DNA of 64,000 bases from Microbacterium sp. MAH-37. GTDB taxonomy: Bacteria; Actinomycetota; Actinomycetes; Actinomycetales; Microbacteriaceae. The stretch lies in the NCBI RefSeq assembly GCF_009758255.1, contig NZ_WSEN01000007.1:265312-329311 (forward strand). Direction: 5' to 3'. The position numbers and the translations under genes were made by a program. The first letter of the stretch is position 1. Each line of letters opens with the position of its first letter. Of the stretch, positions 8,028 to 15,606 are shown one piece after another. The notes below the pieces were generated by a model that saw only the letters and a list, made by a program, of their open reading frames with translations, made no database searches and was not told where the DNA came from.

Positions 8028-8582
8028 GTGATCGCGGATGTCCTCGCAGATACCACTTCTCGCATGACGCGGGCGGTCGACGCCGCCAAGGAGGACTTCG
8101 CCACGGTCCGCACCGGTCGTGCGAACCCGCAGATGTTCCAGAAGGTGCTCGTCGACTACTACGGCTCGCCGACCCCGCTCGCGCAGCTCGCCTCGATGGC
8201 CAACCCGGAGGCGCGCACGCTCGTCATCACGCCCTACGACAAATCGGCGCTGAAGGCGATCGAGCAGGCCATTCGCGACATGCCGAACCTCGGCGCGAAC
8301 CCGACCAACGACGGCAACATCGTGCGGGTCACCATGCCCGAGCTGACGGCCGAGCGTCGCAAGGAGTACGTGAAGCTGGTGCGCTCCAAGGGTGAGGACG
8401 CCAAGGTCCAGATCCGTGGCATCCGTCGCAAGGCGAAGGACGGCCTCGACGCGCTCAAGGCCGAGGTGGGCGAGGATGAGATCGCTCGCGGCGAGAAGGA
8501 GCTCGACGGGCTCACTCGTCAGCACGTCGACCTCATCGACGACGCTCTCAAGCGCAAAGAGGCCGAGCTTCTCGAGGTGTGA
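8028..8582 (+). CDS. frr: Ribosome recycling factor
   Basis: 184 aa, standard length. Splits post-termination ribosomes with EF-G. The N-terminal helix carries the [14 protein letters not shown] signature, and the C-terminal three-helix bundle includes [22 protein letters not shown] start at 8028 with GGAG upstream. Only five bases separate its stop from the cdsA ATG, so the two are probably translationally coupled. Confidence 0.97.
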   Translation: MIADVLADTTSRMTRAVDAAKEDFATVRTGRANPQMFQKVLVDYYGSPTPLAQLASMANPEARTLVITPYDKSALKAIEQAIRDMPNLGANPTNDGNIVRVTMPELTAERRKEYVKLVRSKGEDAKVQIRGIRRKAKDGLDALKAEVGEDEIARGEKELDGLTRQHVDLIDDALKRKEAELLEV

Positions 8583-8587
8583 CCGGG

Positions 8588-9907
8588 ATGTCTGACGATT
8601 CTTCCTCGCAGGATCGTCCGCTCACCCGACGAGAGGCTCGGGCGGCGGCGACACCGGCGCAGGGCACCCCTCAGGCGGATGCGGCAGATGCCGTGACGCC
8701 GGTGCGTGGCGTGCCCGTGGTCGGATCGCAGCCCGAGAGGCCCGCCGAGCCCGCCGTCACGCCGAGTTCGGCGCGACCGGGACCGGAGCCGGTGCCGCTC
8801 GACGATGCGGCGTTCCCGGGGTTCGACGCGGCGGCCGTGCCGCCGCGTCCCTCCGCACCGGAGATCGCGGAGACGCCGAAGGCGGATCCGCCAGACTCGT
8901 CGCCGCCCGCGGCAGCGGACTCCGTACCTGCTCCGTTCGACGGCGGCCCGTTCAGCACCGCCGACCACAGCGCCATCCGCGACCAGTGGCGCGCTGCGCG
9001 AGACGAGCTGGGGACGCACGTCTCGAACGCGCGCGACCAGTTCGATCAAGCGAACGAGCGCATCAAGCAGCGCACGGGGCGCGACCTCCTCGTCGCGATC
9101 CTGATCGGCGTCGCGTTCGGCGCGGTGCTGCTGGCATCGCTGCTGTTCGTGAAGTGGCTGTTCGTCCCGATCGCCCTGGCCGCCGGCCTGCTGGGCACGT
9201 ACGAAGTGTCGCGCGCGCTCAAGGGAGGGGGACGCCGGATCGACGTCGTCCCTCAGCTGATCGCCGCGGCGCTGCTGATTCCGACCGGGTACTTCGACTC
9301 GCCCTGGCTGAGCTGGGTGATGCTGTTCGTCTCGGTGACCTTCGTCTGCGTCTGGCGCATGGTCGCTCAGATGGTCGCCGGCGACGGCAGAACCTATGGC
9401 GATGTGCTCGCCGACGTCCTCGTCAGCGGGTTCGTGCAGATCTACGTCCCGCTGCTGACCGCCTTCGCGCTCATGCTGCTTCGCCAGGAGCACGGTGAAT
9501 GGTGGGTGCTCTCTTTCATCGTCATCGCCGTCGTCGCCGACACGGCGGCGTACGCCGCGGGGCTCAGCTTCGGCAAGCATCCGATGGCGCCGCGGATCAG
9601 CCCGAAGAAGACCTGGGAGGGCTTCGCCGGTGCTGTCGCCGGGTCCCTTCTCGCGGGAGCGCTGCTCGGTGTGTTCCTGCTGCAGATCCCGGTCTGGGGC
9701 GGTCTGGTCCTCGGCGCGGCGATCCTCGCGTCGGCCACCCTCGGCGACCTGGGTGAGTCCATGCTCAAGCGCGATCTCGGCATCAAGGACATGAGCTCCT
9801 GGCTGCCGGGCCATGGCGGCCTGCTGGATCGCCTCGACAGCATCCTGCCGTCGACGGTGCCGGCCTTCGCCCTGTACGTGCTGCTCTCACCCTGGATGGT
9901 GTTCTGA
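8588..9907 (+). CDS. cdsA: Phosphatidate cytidylyltransferase
   Basis: 439 aa. Makes CDP-diacylglycerol from phosphatidic acid and CTP in the membrane. The first 165 residues are a Pro/Ala/Glu-rich, probably disordered cytoplasmic extension with a short helical part (RDQWRAARDELGTHVSNA). About eight membrane segments follow from residue 175. The CdsA signature is present near the C-terminus as GDLGESMLKRDLGIKD. I chose ATG 8588; a GTG at 8579 overlapping the frr stop is possible. The stop overlaps the next gene's ATG. Confidence 0.94.
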   Translation: MSDDSSSQDRPLTRREARAAATPAQGTPQADAADAVTPVRGVPVVGSQPERPAEPAVTPSSARPGPEPVPLDDAAFPGFDAAAVPPRPSAPEIAETPKADPPDSSPPAAADSVPAPFDGGPFSTADHSAIRDQWRAARDELGTHVSNARDQFDQANERIKQRTGRDLLVAILIGVAFGAVLLASLLFVKWLFVPIALAAGLLGTYEVSRALKGGGRRIDVVPQLIAAALLIPTGYFDSPWLSWVMLFVSVTFVCVWRMVAQMVAGDGRTYGDVLADVLVSGFVQIYVPLLTAFALMLLRQEHGEWWVLSFIVIAVVADTAAYAAGLSFGKHPMAPRISPKKTWEGFAGAVAGSLLAGALLGVFLLQIPVWGGLVLGAAILASATLGDLGESMLKRDLGIKDMSSWLPGHGGLLDRLDSILPSTVPAFALYVLLSPWMVF

Positions 9908-10494
9908 TGACTGCCGACTTCGCCGCACAGTTCTCCGACGAGGAGGAGTCCGCGCCGCCCGCCTTCACACTGACCACGGGGCGGCGTCGCGGGTACCACC
10001 GCGTGGCGGTGGATACCTTCCTGGAGTCCGCGCGGCGCTCCTTCGAGAGCGGGCTGGGCGACCTGACATCGGAGGACGTGCGGGTGGCGTCCTTCCCCCT
10101 CGTGAAGGAGGGGTACGACGTGGCCGAGGTGGATTCCGCTCTCGGTCGCATCGAGGACGCCCTCGCCGCGCGCGCCCGCGAGCGCATGGTGCGCGAGAAG
10201 GGTGTCGAGGCGTGGGTCGCCGAGGCCCGCGCGGATGCACAGATCATCTTGGACCACCTGGCGCGTGGGCCGAAGCACCGCTTCGCCCGCACCGGGATTC
10301 TCACCTTCGGCTACCGGATCGACGAGGTCGACCACGTCGCCGAGCGGATCACCGGTTTCCTCCGGGACGGTGACGAGCTCAGCGCCGAGCAGGTGCGCAA
10401 CGCCGCGTTCCGGATGCAGCGCGGCGGGTATCGCGAGGAGCAGGTGGATGCGCTCCTGGACGCGACTGTCGAGGTCATCCTGGCCGTCCGTTGA
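9907..10494 (+). CDS. DivIVA-repeat domain protein
   Basis: 195 aa, soluble. Three short repeats resemble the DivIVA/'DivIVA domain' signature used by actinobacterial envelope-growth proteins: GYDVAEVDSALGRIEDALAA, GYRIDEVDHVAERI and GYREEQVDALLDATVE. There is no long coiled coil, so it is not a full Wag31/DivIVA scaffold. Its ATG overlaps the cdsA stop, which argues for co-translation with phospholipid synthesis. The exact function is unknown; a link to cell-envelope or division control is inference. Confidence 0.8.
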   Translation: MTADFAAQFSDEEESAPPAFTLTTGRRRGYHRVAVDTFLESARRSFESGLGDLTSEDVRVASFPLVKEGYDVAEVDSALGRIEDALAARARERMVREKGVEAWVAEARADAQIILDHLARGPKHRFARTGILTFGYRIDEVDHVAERITGFLRDGDELSAEQVRNAAFRMQRGGYREEQVDALLDATVEVILAVR

Positions 10495-10553
10495 GCCGCC
10501 ACCGCGCGTTCTCATGGATGTTTCAGGCCGGATCGCATAGACTGACCGGCATC

Positions 10554-11231
10554 GTGACTCCCGATAACGAATCGATTACGCCTGAACTGCGCCCTGCGAG
10601 CGCGGTCTCCGCATCCCCGCGCGGCCGTGGCCGCCGGGTCCGTCGACCGATCGCCGCCGTCGTCGCGAGCGTCGCCGTCGTCGGTTTCTCCGCCGCCCTG
10701 CTGGCGCCCACCGGCATGGCCGTCGCCGACCCATCGGTCGCAGAGGGCGCCGTCACCGCCTACTCCCTCGCGGAGCAGGAGGGGCAGAACCTCACCGTGA
10801 CCGTCGCGGGCGAGGACATCGCTCCCGCCGCGCGGGGGACCTTCGAGGTCTACATCAAGCCGAAGCCGAAGCCCAAGCCGGTCGTCACCAGCACGGAGAA
10901 GTCGTCGGGCAAGTCGAGTGGCGGATCCGCCGGAACGCCGAAGTACACCGGCGGCGGATCCAAGGAGGAGTGGATGACGGCGGCCGGGATCGCACAGAGC
11001 GACTGGCCGTACGTCGACTACATCGTCTCGCGGGAGAGCGGCTGGAACCCGAACGCGACGAACAAGTCGTCCGGTGCGTGCGGCCTTGTGCAGGCGCTGC
11101 CCTGCAGCAAGGTTCCGGGCAACGGGTACAACCCGGTGGACAACCTTCGCTGGGGAAGCGGGTACGCCGCCGGCCGCTACGGCGGATGGGCGGGAGCCTA
11201 CGCGTTCTGGTCGCGCAACCACTGGTGGTGA
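10554..11231 (+). CDS. Secreted lysozyme-like / transglycosylase-type protein
   Basis: 225 aa from a GTG at 10554; TAGACT lies at 10538-10543. A basic N-terminus and hydrophobic segment (AAVVASVAVVGFSAALL) form a signal peptide with a likely AVA-D cleavage. A KPKPKPKP and Ser/Gly linker follows, then a C-terminal lysozyme-fold domain with the probable catalytic Glu in YIVSRESGWNPNA, the GACGLVQALPCSK segment with two cysteines that may form a disulfide, and a terminal aromatic FWSRNHWW. This resembles the APF/SLT-type domains of actinobacterial resuscitation and muralytic proteins. Peptidoglycan cleavage is inferred from the fold. Confidence 0.82.
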   Translation: MTPDNESITPELRPASAVSASPRGRGRRVRRPIAAVVASVAVVGFSAALLAPTGMAVADPSVAEGAVTAYSLAEQEGQNLTVTVAGEDIAPAARGTFEVYIKPKPKPKPVVTSTEKSSGKSSGGSAGTPKYTGGGSKEEWMTAAGIAQSDWPYVDYIVSRESGWNPNATNKSSGACGLVQALPCSKVPGNGYNPVDNLRWGSGYAAGRYGGWAGAYAFWSRNHWW

Positions 11232-11240
11232 GCGGCCGGT

Positions 11241-11528
11241 ATGGCACGCTCTCGCAGACGGCGCCCGGATCCGCGCGCCGGCGATGATTCGCTCGACCGC
11301 CTGATCGCGGGCTGGAAGCGCTCCGAGACCCGTCGCGGGCAGGAATGGACCGTGCAGCCGGTGAACGCCTCTCAGGCGCAGAAGGCCTACACCTGCCCCG
11401 GATGCGGCGGCACGATCGCCACCGGCACCGCGCACCTCGTCGTGTGGCGTGCGGACGGAGTGCTGGGGGATGCCGCCGACCTGGCGGCCAGGCGGCACTG
11501 GCACACGCGATGCTGGAGCATCGCCTGA
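11241..11528 (+). CDS. Small zinc-ribbon protein, conserved actinobacterial type
   Basis: 95 aa. After a basic start (MARSRRRRPDPRA), one metal-binding site is visible: YTCPGCGGTI supplies CxxC and RRHWHTRCW supplies His/Cys ligands about 40 residues later. No catalytic motif is seen. Databases often carry such proteins with unhelpful names such as 'ATP/GTP-binding', but I see no P-loop. It sits nine bases after the lysozyme-like gene on the same strand. Function unknown. Confidence 0.7.
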   Translation: MARSRRRRPDPRAGDDSLDRLIAGWKRSETRRGQEWTVQPVNASQAQKAYTCPGCGGTIATGTAHLVVWRADGVLGDAADLAARRHWHTRCWSIA

Positions 11529-11539
11529 GCCGGACCGTT

Positions 11540-12598
11540 CTACCGCTCGTTCATCTTCGGGATGACGACCTGGCGATAGATGATGAGGATGCTGGCCGCG
11601 ACGGGGATCGCGATCAGAGCCCCCAACAGGCCCAGCAATGATCCGCCCGCCAGTGCCGCGATGACGACGACGGCACCGGGCACGGAGACCGCCCTGCTCA
11701 TGATGCGCGGCGAGATGAAGTACGCCTCGATCTGCATGTAGATCAGGTACCAGACGGCCGCGGCGATCGCGGTCGCCGGCGAAGCGAGCCCGGGGATCAG
11801 GCAGGTCAGCACGATGATCGCCGACCCGGTGAGGGTGCCGACCAGCGGGATCAGCGAGAAGAAGAAGGCGATCACCGCGAGCACGGCGGGGAACGGCGCG
11901 TTGATGATCGACAGGAAGATCATGCTGAGCACGCCGTTGATCACGCCCAGGGTGGCCTGGCCCATGACGTAGTAGCCGACGGAGTCGGTGATCTGATCGG
12001 CCAGATCGATGAAGCGCTCGCGCTTGGACGCCGGGACCAGCTGGTACACCGAACGCTTCAGTGACGGCGTGGACGCGGTCATGTAGATGGTGAGGACCAG
12101 CACGATGAACGTGCCGAAGAGGCCCGCGGCCACGGCGCTGCCGAACACCAGCACGCCCTGACCGATCTGGCTGCCGATCTCGGTGACGTTGGTGTTGAGC
12201 CACTCCGTGACGTACAGGAAGACATCGTCGACCTTGAGCATCGGGAAGGTCGTCTTCATCCACTCCTTCAGATCGTCGATGGCGGTGCCGCGCTCCACGA
12301 TTCCCGTGATCTGCTGCACCAGCTGCCCGATCTGCTGCACGAACACGGGCAGAACTATGAGGAAGACTCCGGTGAGCACCGCGAGGACGGCGATGATCGT
12401 GGCGAGCACCGCGGCCCAGCGGGGCAGCCAGCGCTCCAGGAAGGTGACCATCGGGTCGAGGCCGAGGCTGATGAACAGTGCCGTACCGATGTAGAGCAGC
12501 ACCGTCGAGAGCGTCTGGACGCTGCCGATGAGCATGATCCCCAGCCCCACGCCGAGCGTCGCGACGAGCGCGGTGCGGAACGGGCTGACGATCTTCAT
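11540..12598 (-). CDS. AI-2E family transporter (PerM/YdiK-type permease)
   Basis: 352 aa with about eight transmembrane segments: hydrophobic runs at the N-terminus (ALVATLGVGLGIMLIGSVQ), a central pair, and a C-terminal group (VPGAVVVIAALAGGSLLGLL). The soluble loop near residues 80-150 (VFVQQIGQLVQQITGIVERG) is characteristic of the family. The substrate cannot be read; members have been linked to autoinducer-2, Na+/H+ exchange or unknown transport. GAGGAG precedes the ATG. It converges on the zinc-ribbon gene with an 11-bp gap. Confidence 0.88.
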   Translation of the reverse strand: MKIVSPFRTALVATLGVGLGIMLIGSVQTLSTVLLYIGTALFISLGLDPMVTFLERWLPRWAAVLATIIAVLAVLTGVFLIVLPVFVQQIGQLVQQITGIVERGTAIDDLKEWMKTTFPMLKVDDVFLYVTEWLNTNVTEIGSQIGQGVLVFGSAVAAGLFGTFIVLVLTIYMTASTPSLKRSVYQLVPASKRERFIDLADQITDSVGYYVMGQATLGVINGVLSMIFLSIINAPFPAVLAVIAFFFSLIPLVGTLTGSAIIVLTCLIPGLASPATAIAAAVWYLIYMQIEAYFISPRIMSRAVSVPGAVVVIAALAGGSLLGLLGALIAIPVAASILIIYRQVVIPKMNER

Positions 12599-12787
12599 CG
12601 ATTCTCCTCACGGACGGTGAACGCCAGCTTATTCCGTGGAAGCGGTGAAGCCTGGACGAGGCGGGGGAGTCGCGGCATCCGGCGGTGTTTCGCTTCTCGT
12701 GTGGAAAACGCACAGGCGCTTCCCGCTACCCTGGAATGTCGAGCGGAGACCACCGGTGGATGCCGGGGTCACGTAAGGAGTCTTCTC
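12599..12787. promoter_or_regulatory. Divergent intergenic region
   Basis: 189 bp between the AI-2E permease and the membrane/lipoprotein gene. On the plus strand TACCCT (12727-12732) could be a -10, followed by a leader of about 50 nt ending in AAGGAG before the GTG at 12788. I see no other gene or repeat. Confidence 0.4.
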
Positions 12788-14635
12788 GTGCGATTCGTAT
12801 GGGCCGTCGTGGCCTTCATCCTGGCCGCGGTCCTGATCGGTGCCGGCGTCGCCCAGCGCACCGTCTTCATGGGGCCATCCGAGGTGCAGATGGAGCTGCC
12901 GGCGGGCGAGTCGGAGCCGTATGTCCTGATCTCAGGCGACGTGCTGCGTGCTCACCCCGGTCAGCAGACCCTGCTGGTCCGCGGCGAGGGCGACCTCTTC
13001 GTCGCCTACGGACGCACGGCGGACATGAAGGCATGGCTGTCGGATGCCGAGTACGACAGCGTCACGCTGGACAAGAAGGGCGAGCCCCGGACCAAGGTCG
13101 TGAAGGCCGAGGTCGAGTCCACCAGTGAGACCGGGAGGAATCCTGCCGGCTCCGACCTGTGGCTGGACTCGTTCACCGACAAGGACTCCCTGATCGCGAA
13201 CCTGCAGCTGCCCGAGGGGATGAGCGTGCTCGTGGCTCGCGACGGCGTCGAGGACGCGCCTTCCGACATCCTGCTCACGTGGCCGCTGAAGACGACGACT
13301 CCGTGGGTCGGACCGCTGTTCGTGCTCGGCGGCCTCGCGCTGCTGGTCGGTCTCGTGCTCTACATCCTCGGCATCCGGCACCAGCGTCGCGGCAAGGGGC
13401 CGCGGCGCAAGGGACCGGGTCCGCTGCCGCCCACGCAGCCCATCGACCTCGCTGTGGATCCGCTGCCGGAGCGTGAGCCCATCTCGACCGGCTCCGTGCC
13501 GACCGGTGAGGGGGCGGACGAGCCCGCCGACAAGCCCGCCGATGAGGGTCGTTCTCCGCGCACGGCGCACCGGATGCGGCGAAGACTGGCCGTCGCCATC
13601 CCCGCGATCGGTCTCACCGCCGTGCTCGCGACCGGCTGCTCGGCCGACTCCTGGCCGCAGTTCGATGCGCAGACGAGCCCGACGCCGACGCCTACTGTCG
13701 TCGCTCCGGACAACCAGAAGCCCCCGGCTGTGACGGAGGCTCAGGCCGCGCGCATCCTCAAGGACATCTCGAAGACGGTCACGGCGGCCGACGAGGCCCG
13801 CGACGTCGAGCAGGCCAAGACTCGCCTCGACGGCGCCGTGCTCGAGGCCCGCACCACGGACTACGCCCTCGGCGCGAAGAACCCGAATCTCGGCATCCCT
13901 GCACCGCTGCCGGCCGACAAGGTCGAGGTCGTGCTGCCGCAGTCGACCGACGCGTGGCCGCGAACGGTGCTGATGCTGACGAAGGCCTCCGACGAGAAGG
14001 TGCCGCCGGTGATCTTCACGATGACCCAGGCCGACCCGTGGTCGAACTACCGCATCGGCACGATGTCCGACATGCAGGCGTCGGCGAAGCTGCCCAAGCT
14101 CGCACCCGCCTGGCTCGGCACGACTCTCGTCCCGCCGGACTCCACGTTCCTGATGACCCCTCCGGACGAGGTGGCCGAGGCGTTCTCGTCGCTGGTCGAC
14201 GAGGGGGAGAAGAGCCCGTATCTCGGCGAGTTCGACGACGCGTCCAAGAAGCAGGCCGAGGCGATCACCGCCAGCCGCGCCGCGCTGGTGAAGGCCGTCG
14301 CAGACAAGGGCGCCGCCAAGACGACGAAGATCGACTTCGACATGACCCCCTCGGACTTCGAGCCCGTCTCGCTGGCCACCCTGGACAGCGGCGCGATCGT
14401 CTCGGTGTCGGTCGTCGACACCCAGACCATCGCACCGACGACTCCGGACGCGGTCATCAAGTTCGACGGCAACCCCGAGGCCGAGGCCCTGACCGGGGCG
14501 AAGGAGTCCAAGAACGGCGTGCGCACCACCTATGGTATGCAGCTGTTCTTCGCGGTTCCCGCCCAGGGCGCGAGCGCGCAGATCCAGCTGCTCGCCTTCC
14601 ATCAGAACATCCTTAAGGTGGAGATCATCCCATGA
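12788..14635 (+). CDS. Large membrane protein with internal lipoprotein-like signal; function unknown
   Basis: 615 aa from a GTG at 12788 with AAGGAG ten bases upstream. The first half has an N-terminal membrane segment (FVWAVVAFILAAVLIGAGVA), an extracytoplasmic domain of about 150 residues, and a second membrane segment (VGPLFVLGGLALLVGLVLYI). A charged Pro-rich linker follows, then near residue 263 MRRRLAVAIPAIGLTAVLATG leads into CSADSW, which looks exactly like a lipoprotein signal with lipobox. The remaining 330 residues are Pro/Thr-rich and then globular. It may be one three-pass protein or a fusion of two genes; an internal ATG at 13574 could start the second half. The stop overlaps the thioredoxin start. 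Confidence 0.75.
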   Translation: MRFVWAVVAFILAAVLIGAGVAQRTVFMGPSEVQMELPAGESEPYVLISGDVLRAHPGQQTLLVRGEGDLFVAYGRTADMKAWLSDAEYDSVTLDKKGEPRTKVVKAEVESTSETGRNPAGSDLWLDSFTDKDSLIANLQLPEGMSVLVARDGVEDAPSDILLTWPLKTTTPWVGPLFVLGGLALLVGLVLYILGIRHQRRGKGPRRKGPGPLPPTQPIDLAVDPLPEREPISTGSVPTGEGADEPADKPADEGRSPRTAHRMRRRLAVAIPAIGLTAVLATGCSADSWPQFDAQTSPTPTPTVVAPDNQKPPAVTEAQAARILKDISKTVTAADEARDVEQAKTRLDGAVLEARTTDYALGAKNPNLGIPAPLPADKVEVVLPQSTDAWPRTVLMLTKASDEKVPPVIFTMTQADPWSNYRIGTMSDMQASAKLPKLAPAWLGTTLVPPDSTFLMTPPDEVAEAFSSLVDEGEKSPYLGEFDDASKKQAEAITASRAALVKAVADKGAAKTTKIDFDMTPSDFEPVSLATLDSGAIVSVSVVDTQTIAPTTPDAVIKFDGNPEAEALTGAKESKNGVRTTYGMQLFFAVPAQGASAQIQLLAFHQNILKVEIIP

Positions 14636-15558
14636 GCGACATCTCAGCCGCCGCCCTGCGCGGCGCCGTCGACCTGTCCACGCTGCGCGATCGTCCGCAG
14701 GCGGCACCCGGCGCACCCGCCGTGCAGCCGGGGGTTCCGGACGTGGTCGTGGACGTCACGGATGCGACGTTCGGTCAGATCCTCGAGCTGTCCAACACGG
14801 TGCCCGTCGTTGTCGACCTGTGGGCCGAGTGGTGCGGGCCGTGCAAGCAGCTCAGCCCCATCATCGAGAAGGTCACCCGTGAGCAGGGCGGCCGTGTCGT
14901 GCTCGCCAAGGTCGACGTCGATGCGAACCCGCAGATCGCCCAGGGCTTCCGCGCCCAGTCGATCCCGATGGTCGTCGCGCTGATCGGCGGGCAGCCGGTG
15001 CCGATGTTCACCGGCGCCGTGCCGGAGGAGCAGGTGCGCGAGGTGTTCGGGCGGCTGCTCGAGCTGGCCGCACAGAACGGCGTGAGCGGATCGGTGGCCG
15101 CCGGTGAGCCCGGCGAGGCGCCGGCGGAGCCGGAGGAGGCCCCGCTGCCCCCGCTGCACGCGGAGGCCTTCGAGGCGATCGAAGCCGGTGACTATCAGCG
15201 CGCGATCGTCGCCTATGAGAAGGCACTCGCGGAGAACCCGCGCGATGAGGACGCGAAGGCCGGACTCGGCCAGGTGCGGCTGCTCGCCCGGGTGCAGCAC
15301 CTCGACCTGCAGGCCGCGCGCAGCGCAGCAGCGGAGGCTCCGCTCGATCCTGACGCGCAGTTCGCGGTGGCCGACCTCGACATCGCCGGTGGGCACGTCG
15401 AGGACGCGTTCGGACGCCTGCTGGATCTGTTCGCGGCGCTTCCGGCCGATCAGCGGGTGCCGGTTCGCGAGCGGCTCGTGGAGCTGTTCGACCTCATCGG
15501 CGCCTCCGATCCTCGCGTGGGCGCCGCGCGCACCCGGCTCGCATCACTGCTCTTCTGA
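14632..15558 (+). CDS. Thioredoxin-domain protein with TPRs (CnoX/YbbN-like)
   Basis: 308 aa. A thioredoxin fold spans residues 40-145 with the redox site WAEWCGPCKQ. Tetratricopeptide-like helices follow, for example EAGDYQRAIVAYEKALAENP near residue 185. The same layout is found in E. coli CnoX (YbbN), a redox-regulated holdase; here the intact CGPC suggests it also has disulfide activity. No signal peptide, so cytoplasmic. Its ATG overlaps the preceding stop (ATGA), so it is translationally coupled to the membrane protein. Confidence 0.88.
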   Translation: MSDISAAALRGAVDLSTLRDRPQAAPGAPAVQPGVPDVVVDVTDATFGQILELSNTVPVVVDLWAEWCGPCKQLSPIIEKVTREQGGRVVLAKVDVDANPQIAQGFRAQSIPMVVALIGGQPVPMFTGAVPEEQVREVFGRLLELAAQNGVSGSVAAGEPGEAPAEPEEAPLPPLHAEAFEAIEAGDYQRAIVAYEKALAENPRDEDAKAGLGQVRLLARVQHLDLQAARSAAAEAPLDPDAQFAVADLDIAGGHVEDAFGRLLDLFAALPADQRVPVRERLVELFDLIGASDPRVGAARTRLASLLF

Positions 15559-15574
15559 GAGCTTCAGCGCGAAC

Positions 15575-15596
15575 GCCGGGGACGGAGGTCCCCGGC
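15575..15596. terminator. Bidirectional terminator between the thioredoxin gene and glgB
   Basis: GCCGGGGAC (15575-15583) pairs with GTCCCCGGC (15588-15596) around loop GGAG, nine perfect pairs in a 48-bp convergent gap. The flanks are only weakly T-rich. Confidence 0.7.
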
Positions 15597-15606
15597 CTTC
15601 GTCGTC

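Noticed and set aside
9907..10494. True DivIVA/Wag31
   Set aside because: It lacks the N-terminal membrane-binding domain and the long coiled coil.
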